Shown piece after piece: positions 56,794 through 64,000 of a DNA stretch of 64,000 nucleotides. Both the position numbers and the translations under genes were made by a program. Below the pieces are notes generated by a model. That model ran no database searches. It worked only from the letters and a program-made list of their open reading frames with translations, and was not told the DNA's origin. Position 1 is the first letter of the stretch. Each line of letters opens with the position of its first letter. The stretch is from Mytilinidion resinicola (Eukaryota; Ascomycota; Dothideomycetes; Mytilinidiales; Mytilinidiaceae), in NCBI RefSeq assembly GCF_010093595.1, contig NW_022985439.1, positions 1,994,512 to 2,058,511 of the forward strand, given 5' to 3'.

Positions 56794-56920
56794 GAAAACC
56801 TAGGAAGAGGGGTGAAAACCTAGGAAGAGGGGTGAAAACCTAGGAAGAGGGGTGAAAACCTAGGAAGAGGGGTGAAAACCTAGGAAGAGGGGTGAAAACC
56901 TAGGAAGAGGGGTGAAAACC
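56794..56920. repeat. 20-bp minisatellite, about six copies
   Basis: Unit GAAAACCTAGGAAGAGGGGT repeated head to tail with no variation (TAGGAAGAGG at 56801, 56821, 56841, 56861, 56881 and 56901), plus a seventh partial GAAAACC. Identity between copies suggests recent expansion; copy number is likely variable between strains. Confidence 0.9.
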
Positions 56921-57167
56921 GAAAGTTTCAAATCTGACGATTGATCCTAAACTCGTTCCCGTGAATAAAAGCTAACTTGGTTTATCTCAAGATACATGTC
57001 TCCGTGATGCCTCACGTACCCCCACTATATTATCCCACAAAGAAAAAAAAAAACCTGCCCCTCGCCCCCTCGAGTCCTAACTGCAGGTTCCCGAAGCGCC
57101 CTCACCATCACCAGCAGACCACCAAAAACATAGCTTTTAGGGGTATACCCGTTCAAAAAACAAAATT

Positions 57168-57259
57168 TACGAGCGGGGAGGATCGAACTCCCGACCTTCT
57201 GCGTTCGACAGGAATACACCCTTGTAAAGCAGACATCATAACCACTAGACTACGCTCGC
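57168..57259 (-). tRNA. tRNA-Val (UAC) with a 19-nt intron
   Basis: Minus strand, 5' end at 57259. The acceptor stem is GCGAGCG against CGCTCGT (with a G-U first pair); the D-arm contains the A box (TAGTCTAGTGG), and the T-arm GGGAG-TTCGATC-CTCCC is perfect. The anticodon stem TCTGC/GCAGA encloses TTTACA..C, giving anticodon TAC, once the intron 57204-57222 is removed one base 3' of the anticodon, the canonical place. The 73-nt mature form matches tRNA-Val in structure. The flanks have no other genes. Confidence 0.85.
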
Positions 57260-57504
57260 TTGTGATTCGCTAAGGAATTCGAAACGGATGAAATTAAACT
57301 ATCTATAGCCTCTGACTCTCGATTGAGGCCGTGGAGATATCCGATTTGCAATGATATCGAAGGTATTCGAGGGGAACAGTGGAGTAAAACTATATCGTAA
57401 TCCATTCCTATCAAAGAAACTCTAGTCTAGAATACCCCGCCATTCGAAATCCCTCCTCACCCCCCTCCCTCGATCCCCTCCATTATATCCACCCCCCTAA
57501 CCCC

Positions 57505-58685
57505 CTAAAACACCGCAAAAGCACTACAATAACTAACACTACTATCCCTCACACTCACACACTCACTACTCCGCTCATACCGCACGAACCGAAACCGCCC
57601 CTTCCCGGCCCCCCGCTGCCCCTCCTCCAGCGCCTCCACCGCCGCCAGCACCACCCCAATCGGATGCCGCCCGCACACCGTATTCTCCGTCTCGCCCAGC
57701 ACGTCCAGGAACCGCGCATGCGACCCCGTCTCCACCGCGTCCATGCACAGCCGGTCCACGGCGGCGATGCTGGCGGCCAGCGGCGGGTCCGCGGGCGCGC
57801 GGTCGCTGCTGCGCAGGCTGTAGGGCGCGCCGGCGCGCGGCGCGTAGTACGTGTAGTGGAAGCGCGTGCCCCAGTGGCAGAAGTCGGACGAGATGATGAA
57901 GGTGGCGGTGGGGTCGGCGAGGTAGGGCGCCAGCAGGGCGCCGTAGTGGGCTTCGGCGGCGGCGGTGGTGGCGCCGACGAGGATGGGGATGATGGGCGGG
58001 AAGGAGGAGGGGGTGGGGAAGGTCCTGGGCGTAGATGGTGAGAATTGGGGGGTTGTGGGAAGATAGAAGGGGGGGGGGGATACCTGGAGAGCACTTTGTA
58101 GATGTAGGGCAGGTGCATTTCGAGGCTGTGCTCGGCTTCGTCGACGGAGAGGGACATCTTGTCGAAGGAGCCTTTTTGGTGCAGCTCGGCGACTGTGGCT
58201 TTGTCGACTTGGAGGTTGCCGAGGGGGGTCGAGAGGGTGTCGCATTGGGAGAGGGCGCAGCCGGATAGGTAGTGGTGATGGGATGGGCCTAGGAGGAAGA
58301 TGCGTTTGCTACAGGGCGACGCTCAGCTCGATTGTGTCTTTGATGTTCAAAAGGGATGTAATTGAAGACTCGACTCACGTCCTAGACAGATCCAGCGCCT
58401 TGTATGCCCATGCCGCGGCAGGCCCAGAGTACGAGTATCCGGCGTGCCTGCTTAGCCATGAGCTTCTTGCTTTCAGGCCCACTAGCTACTTCTCTCAGCC
58501 TACGGTGCAATGATGGCTCTTGCTCCCTCTGACGGCAGCGGAGCGGCGCCCTGCTTGGAGGACTCAGTGCCGATGCCTGTGGCAGACGAGGGAACGGCGT
58601 CGAGCCATCCGTCCAGCTCAGCGGAGAGTTCGGGTTTGTGGGACGAATACCACGAGCCGGCATGGCTGGCTTTGCGGGTAGGCAT
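57505..58685 (-). CDS. MEMO1-family protein
   Basis: Four minus-strand exons (58685-58504, 58447-58379, 58308-58084, 58024-57505) encode 331 residues with correct phases. Family residues are visible: SHAGSWY at the start, the metal-ligand-like His in APHAGYSYSGPAA (about 62), GPSHHHYLSGCALS, EHSLEMHLPY, SSDFCHWGTRF and the Cys/His of VCGRHPIG. In animals MEMO1 is a redox/copper- and ErbB2-linked protein; the yeast relative is Mho1. The intron before exon 4 contains a run of about ten C. The exon splits place conserved residues exactly across junctions (AP|HAGY), which supports the model. Role in this fungus is unknown. Confidence 0.9.
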
Positions 58686-59498
58686 TGTCTTGGTGTCTCT
58701 TGCTATATATGTAGTTTGTGCACGTAGTGGTGTTGTTGATTGTTTGACAGCAACCTGGAGGGAGCTCTAGCTCGGATGGAGGGGTAGAGATGTGGGGTTC
58801 CGATAGTAATGGACAGTTGTGCATTTAGGGACCCTTGTTTCAAGATGTCTGAGAATTTCTGTAGTATATTAGGGGATAATAGATATAAATGAGAAGAAAT
58901 ACCCAATACTTACGTCTTATGTCTGTGCAGACGAGAATATTCTACAGGGCCTATTCATTGTTATAGGACACAAGTTTGGGCACGTCGTCTTTTGATCCCT
59001 TCCAGAAGTATGATAATGTGCTAAGCACCACAAACAGCAGCCAAGTAAGCTGACTATAGCGCATGAAACCTCTCTAATTCAAGTGCTCAAAGTGTTTACA
59101 TATTATCAGAAGTTTTATAATGTGCTGAAGCACCTCAAATGGTGGTGAGCAAGTGTGCTCGGACTTCTGGCCAAGGCACTGTAGTTTGGAGCTTTTGAGA
59201 GCACCGAATAGCCTTTTTATGTCGTGATTGAAGAAGTTTAAACAACAGGCTCCTGTCGTCTTTAAAGTGACATTAATATCAATAGAATTACTGGGTGGTC
59301 GTAAGGTGGGGAGTGCTCTAAAGCTACGCGCAACTCTCCCGAGGTCGCGTCGCAACATCGCGTCTTCCCCAGCCTCTCAATAATATCGTCCCGCTCTTCC
59401 ACCTCTTCCCACCATCATCATCCCACCTTCAGATCCCCCATACAACCAACATCATAGCACTCGATATCTCCTACCCGCTAAACAACTAATCCCCAACA
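58686..59498. other. Divergent promoter region
   Basis: About 0.8 kb between the MEMO1-like gene (minus) and the small Cys-rich gene (plus). The last 90 bp are a C/T/A-rich leader. No gene seen. Confidence 0.3.
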
Positions 59499-60232
59499 AT
59501 GGCCCTCAAACGCAAACGCTCCATGTCCAACGACTCCCCCCTCTCCACCTCCAGCCTGGCGTCTACCTCCACAACACGCCAGTCTCTCAGTCCAACACCT
59601 GCACCACGCCCCATAGGCAGCGTGTTAGACTTCTCCTCCTCCTTCCCCTCAACCCTCCAATGGCCCTCGCACGCTCCCTCCAGCTCCCACCGCGCCCGCC
59701 TCTCCGCAACTGACCTCGGCAGCCGCACGCGCAAGCGGTTCCGCGACAACCGGCCTGACGAGGAGACCATCCACGGTACGTAACTGCCTCCAATTCCCGC
59801 ATCACATAGCTGTATAGCGCATCTGACTAAAATCCGCCAGAAAACACCCTTTCTCTTCTCTTCTCCGCCGCACGCGCGCCGCACCAGGACCCGACGCCAT
59901 CGCAGGCGCAGCCCGTGGCTGCGAAACACGAAACTACTACCCAGAAATCAACCCTCCACGCCTTCTGGAGCCTCCCCGCGCCGCGCGCGACGAACCTCCG
60001 CTGGCCGCGTGTCCACAACGCGCGTAACCACCCGGACACGCCGCAGCAGGGCCCGACGTGTGAGGACTGCGATAGCGCGCTGGAGTCGGACAGCATGGAG
60101 ATTGACGACATGGGTGAGGTGGGGGATGAGTTTGCGTGTGCGGGGTGCCGGCGGCGGGTGTGTGGGATGTGTGCGGTGGACGGGGATGAGCGGCGGTGTT
60201 TGAGGTGTGTGGGGTTGGGCGGGGGGTGGTGA
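59499..60232 (+). CDS. Small nuclear-looking protein with a Cys-rich zinc-ribbon-like end
   Basis: Two exons (59499-59775, 59841-60232) give 222 residues. The N-terminus MALKRKRSMS is basic and Ser/Thr-rich, like a nuclear localisation signal. A disordered middle leads to a C-terminal cluster: CEDC, then CAGC, RRRVCGMC and CLRC, eight Cys in four CxxC pairs, suggesting two zinc sites. The intron is GTACGT..CCAG. No named family comes to mind. It is followed by SRS2 in the convergent direction. Confidence 0.65.
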
Positions 60233-60684
60233 GGAGAGAGGAGATGAGGATGGGGTATGTGTTATTTGCTGGAGTATGAGGGGGGTCGGTGGGGAGGGAG
60301 CAACCGAAGTCGGAAGCTTGAGCTTGAGGTGGCTGTGATGATGATTTTAATGGGTTTGGAATGCTTGGATTGGGCCGTGTTTAGCGGATTGATTAGTTCG
60401 GCGTATGGTTGGAGTAGCGCTGGGTTTGGATACCAATGCTGTTGTAGTCATATCACTCAATGCGAAAGTCGTATATTGGCGCGTATAGTGCTAGAAAGTG
60501 TCGTGATTTCGATCCTTCACCAATAGATGCTATCATACCTTCAAAAATAAAGGATATCAAAATACGCTCATCTGAAACGCCATGCCATCGCTTCCAATAT
60601 CTGACTGTAAAGATGCAGCTCATACGCTCATACATACAAAACGCCACGCTAACGACACTCAGGGTATCGAGAAACAAAGAACAC
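60233..60684. other. Convergent intergenic stretch
   Basis: About 450 bp, G-rich just after the stop codon, between convergent genes. No feature. Confidence 0.3.
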
Positions 60685-63600
60685 TCATTTCGGTCGTGGA
60701 GGCTGATGCGACTTCACGCTCCAGCCCTGTAAACTCCTTCGCATCCCCAGCGTCTTACGTTGCGGTGCAGTTGAGCTGGTCAATGTCGACATGCTCGTAG
60801 TATGGAGAGTAGACGCGGGGCGGAAGCCAGCTGAAGAAGCGGCAATGGTGGAGACAGTTTCAGATAGGATTTCGGTTGGGCTAGGGGGTTCTGTGTTGTA
60901 GGAGGCACCTGGCGAGGGATAATGTTAGTAAGTGCTTTAAGATGAGTATGAGGGGAGAGCTTAATTACCATTTCCCACATTTGCATCATTCCCCTCTTCT
61001 GGTTTCCCTGGCGAACTCGACAGCAGTATATAGCGATTCGTTTCTCCAACCTCTTCCTCATCAGTCCGTCGCGGCTTGCCCACAAGCGGTTGGTTTCGTG
61101 GTCGGTGTGTTGATATAGTGGGCGGCACATAAACAGGCTTTGAGGTCACAGTCTGCTTGCGGAGATTGGATATATCGTTCAGGGGTGGCTGCTGAAAAGT
61201 TGAGGAGAACCCGGGAGAATGTTGAGAAGGCTCAACCAAATGAGTAGGCTTCCCCGTAAGCTCTTTTGGGATAGCGCTTGATTGGTTAAAGAAGCTCTTG
61301 ATACTCCCTTGTCCTGCTGGCCGCTTGGTCGATCTCTTCGTAGATGCTCCAGCAGCCTTGCTGGTCCCGCTATCCTCCCGCTGGAGCTTCTTTGGTATAT
61401 ACTCTTTCGCCGTGCTGAATTTCTGCGCAGCTGCGGTCTCTTGGAGGACCTTCATATGTGCAGTAGCGCTAACAAATCCACTTGAGGGAAGAGTGGTGTT
61501 TGATATGGAATATTGTGAGGTGCTCTGCATTGTCGACGTTGTCATCGTGGTAGCTTTCGCCGTTTCAAACTTGCGACGTTTCGAAGGAAAATCAGAAGGA
61601 AAAGCATCGCTGTATTGATCGTCGATGTCCCAGTAATTGCTCTCAGGGTCGATATCTTCTCCATCCAAGGGGTAGACGTCATCTTCGACATGCTCGACAA
61701 GTGTCCGCGCATGCTGAATGATTGAGCCTGCGGGACAAGCACGCCGAAGGATGTGGGACAGGTCCTGAGTTGTCTGGAACCCAAAAGATGGCCCCCTGAT
61801 ATCAAAGCTTCTCGCTACGTTCTTTGGAGTGACAAACGGTGAGATTGTCGTCTGCTCTCTCTGAGAGTTTTTGGTGGGACAACTCAGGTATAGCAACGCT
61901 TGCGCCCTCGTCATGCCAACGTATAAAAGTCGTCGCTCTTCGTCCGTGTCCTCTGATCTTGAATGCGGAATCGATCCTTCATAAGCAGCAGGAATGAAGA
62001 CGACCGGCCATTCTAGTCCCTTGGCGGCATGGATTGTTGATATAGTGACCTGTTCAGCTCGTTGCCCGTCCTTCTTCTCAACTTCGGTAGACAGTGCTAC
62101 ATTCGAGAGGAATTTGGTCAAGATGTCTCCCGATGATAGCGTGCGCTGCTCGATTCCCTCGACAACTGGCAAGCTTTCATCGAGAGCGTTATCGCCAGCT
62201 TCCGTGGACAGAGCAACATCGGTTGCTTGCGCGACCAACTCCTCCACGTTAGCCCATCGCCCTTCCCACTCCTCTCGATACGTCTTTCTTAGAAATTCTT
62301 GGAAGGATAGCTTGTTGAGAACATGCGCGATAATATCTACCAAAGAACAGTCCTTACCGTCCTCGTTGAGTAGTTTCTTTCTCGACGTCAGAATCAGGTT
62401 GACAAACATGTCAATGCCCTTTTCAGCTTGTGCTGAAAGTTTCGTCCGAGGTCTTTTCCTCCCTTGAGCTTGATTAAGAACGAGATCCCATAGAGTCATC
62501 TTCTGTGCTTCGGCTTCTTCTAACAGTGCCTTCACAGTGACTTCACCAATCTTCCGTGGCGGGTTATTGATTATCCTGACAAGAGCGTCATTGTGATCGG
62601 GTTGGTTGACGACGCGAAGATAATCCAAAACAAGCTTGACTTCCACTCGATCGTAAAATCGATGTCCGCCCACCATTCGATACGGAATCCCGGCTTTGCC
62701 AAGTTGGGTCTCAATGAGCCGAGAGAGGGCTGCTGAGCGGAGAAGGATTGCATAGTCATTGAAGGTAAAAATCTCTCCGGTCAGTGTTTTGGATCGTTGT
62801 ATTTCCGAGACAAGCCATTTTGCTTCGGCTACGGCATTTGGAAGTTTGCGAAGAACGGGCCGTTCTCCCACAACGTGGGTGGGAAGAAGAGGTTTGTTAT
62901 GTCGGCTCTCGTCTTGCTCGATCACGGCGAGCGCAGAGGTCAATATGCAGCCCGACGACCTGTAATTATTCTCCAAGTGAATGACCACCGTCTCCGGGTG
63001 GTGCTCTCTCATCAGCTTGAGATTCTTTATCTCCGCGGATCGAAATCCGTAGATGCTCTGGTCCGGGTCCCCAACAATAGTAATACACTTTTGCTTTTGT
63101 GACAAGAGAGTCATCAGTTCGTACTGGACGTGATTCGTATCCTGGAATTCATCAATGAGTACCGCCTGGATGCTCGAAACGCATTCAGGATGCTTTCGGA
63201 GGAGATCAGTACATCTAAGAAGAAGATCGTCGTAGTCCAGTAAATTAGAAGTCTTCAGTGTCTCCTCATACTCGGCATAGAGGGCCGCAAACTCGTGTTG
63301 CTCCGCTTTCTTGTTCGTAGCTGCGAATTGCTCCACGCTGGTACTCCTCGCCTTCAACCCTGATATCCTCGACCGAGCTACGCCTGGTTCCACGCCGTAA
63401 CGTTGCCGCTTAACGATGCGCTTTATAATCGCCAATGTGTCCGAAGTGTCTGCAATCCCAAAATTCTTCTCAATGCCAATATGATTCCCATACCGGACCA
63501 AGAACCGGCGCGCGACCGAATGGAATGTGCCCAAGATCAATTTCGCCTCAATACCCTCCCCAACAAACCCCCGGATCCGCTCTTTCATTTCCCGCGCGGC

Positions 63601-63789
63601 TTTTATAGTGAACGTGCAGACGATGATATTCCATGGCTGGAGTCGGTTGTGGTTGATCAGGTATGCGACGCGTGAAGTCAGTGTTTTCGTCTTGCCCGAT
63701 CCTGGAGGCGCCAGCACCTGGACGACGGAGGCCGGGTTGGTGACCGCACTCTTCTGCGCCGGATTGAGTCCATCGAGAAGAGCATCCAT
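60685..63789 (-). CDS. SRS2: ATP-dependent DNA helicase Srs2 (UvrD/Rep type)
   Basis: A 3'-to-5' helicase that strips Rad51 filaments and limits recombination in the nucleus. Two exons (63789-60969, 60908-60685) give 1,014 residues. I start at the ATG at 63789 (MDALLDGLNPAQ); the frame extends further up only through a non-ATG codon. Motifs: Q motif LNPAQ, Walker A GSGKT (30-34), DEFQDTN (about 211), GDPDQSIYGFRSAE, LENNYRSS, TISTIHAAKGLEWPVVF and VGMTRAQ near the end of the helicase core (about 680). The C-terminal tail is disordered, as in Srs2. The 60-nt intron (GTAATT..GCCAG, with a CTTACTAAC branch) replaces a nearby stop and adds 74 residues ending in KTLGMRRSLQGW, a plausible conserved tail element. 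UvrD-like function certain, Srs2 likely by length and layout. Confidence 0.92.
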
Positions 63790-64000
63790 AGGGGTCTGGG
63801 GTTCCGGCGCGAGGGGTGTGTCGGGGAGGTGTTGAAGTTGGGAGACGAAGTCGCACGTGCGTTTCGGCGCTAAGACTAGCAATTCACTAGTCGGAGCTTA
63901 GATCCCACCTCATGTCATTCCTCCTGTCTGATTCGCGATGTCCTAGGCTTGACATTGCCTCTGGAGATCGGATCCCTACGTGAGGTCATCCTGACGGTGA
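63790..64000. other. SRS2 promoter side, window edge
   Basis: About 210 bp upstream of the SRS2 start, ending at the window edge. No feature recognised. Confidence 0.3.

Larger units (their letters stand above)
55850..57167. other. Repeat-bearing intergenic stretch
   Basis: About 1.3 kb from the DnaJ stop to the tRNA. It holds a hairpin just after the DnaJ gene, diverged direct repeats and a 20-bp minisatellite, each listed separately. No protein gene is supported. Confidence 0.5.

Noticed and set aside
57664..58041. Gly-rich plus-strand frame over the MEMO1-like gene
   Set aside because: Shadow of the GC-rich last exon; no motif.
58060..58082. Poly-G run as a possible G-quadruplex
   Set aside because: A single homopolymer run inside an intron; no four-tract arrangement.

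Overview
This is a 64 kb stretch of a filamentous ascomycete (Pezizomycotina) nuclear genome. Genes are compact and on both strands. Introns are short (about 48-166 nt), with GT..AG borders and CTRAY-type branch sites; three introns are best explained with GC..AG borders. The gene set is fungal: Fab1, squalene synthase, retromer Vps5, a siderophore transporter, Srs2 and a HeLo-domain protein. The class cannot be fixed from sequence alone; Dothideomycetes or Eurotiomycetes are plausible. There are no operons, rRNA or CRISPR arrays. One intron-containing tRNA-Val is present. All splice models below were made by reading consensus sites and checking that the joined reading frame stays open; none is backed by transcripts.

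Layout. 0-6.7 kb: the 3' part of FAB1 (PI3P 5-kinase), cut by the window edge. 6.9-12.2 kb: three unlinked-looking but neighbouring small RING-finger genes in a sparse region. 12.5-15.7 kb: a divergent pair, a twin-CX9C (CHCH-like) protein and a probable inner-kinetochore Ame1/CENP-U protein. 16.7-24.1 kb: a secreted serine carboxypeptidase (7 exons), a DUF2828/von Willebrand A-like protein and a paraoxonase-like beta-propeller. 24.4-26.9 kb: a decayed thioesterase relic and a gene desert. 26.9-34.7 kb: an unknown acidic repeat protein, a Cys/His-rich plus F-box-like protein, and VPS5. 35.4-41.8 kb: a siderophore-type MFS transporter with an exact ATCWGATAA iron-regulator motif upstream, an unknown secreted repeat protein and a second MFS transporter. 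41.8-45.3 kb: a sparse segment with a diverged dispersed repeat and weak small-gene candidates. 45.9-47.6 kb: ERG9. 49.0-50.8 kb: a HeLo-domain gene whose reading frame runs, through a well-formed 55-nt intron, into a degenerate Rho-like GTPase. 52.3-55.9 kb: eIF4E and a CAJ1-type DnaJ protein. 56.4-57.3 kb: diverged direct repeats, a 20-bp minisatellite and tRNA-Val(UAC). 57.5-63.8 kb: a MEMO1-family protein, a small Cys-rich protein and SRS2.

Most genes are core housekeeping functions (phosphoinositide signalling, retromer, sterol synthesis, translation initiation, recombination control, kinetochore) and do not form a pathway together. The accessory-looking parts are the RING cluster, the 24-27 kb and 42-45 kb sparse segments, and the 47.6-52.3 kb pocket holding the HeLo-GTPase gene. 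That last gene is the most interesting item: a predicted membrane-acting cell-death domain of fungal allorecognition proteins joined to a GTPase-like module that has lost key nucleotide-handling residues.
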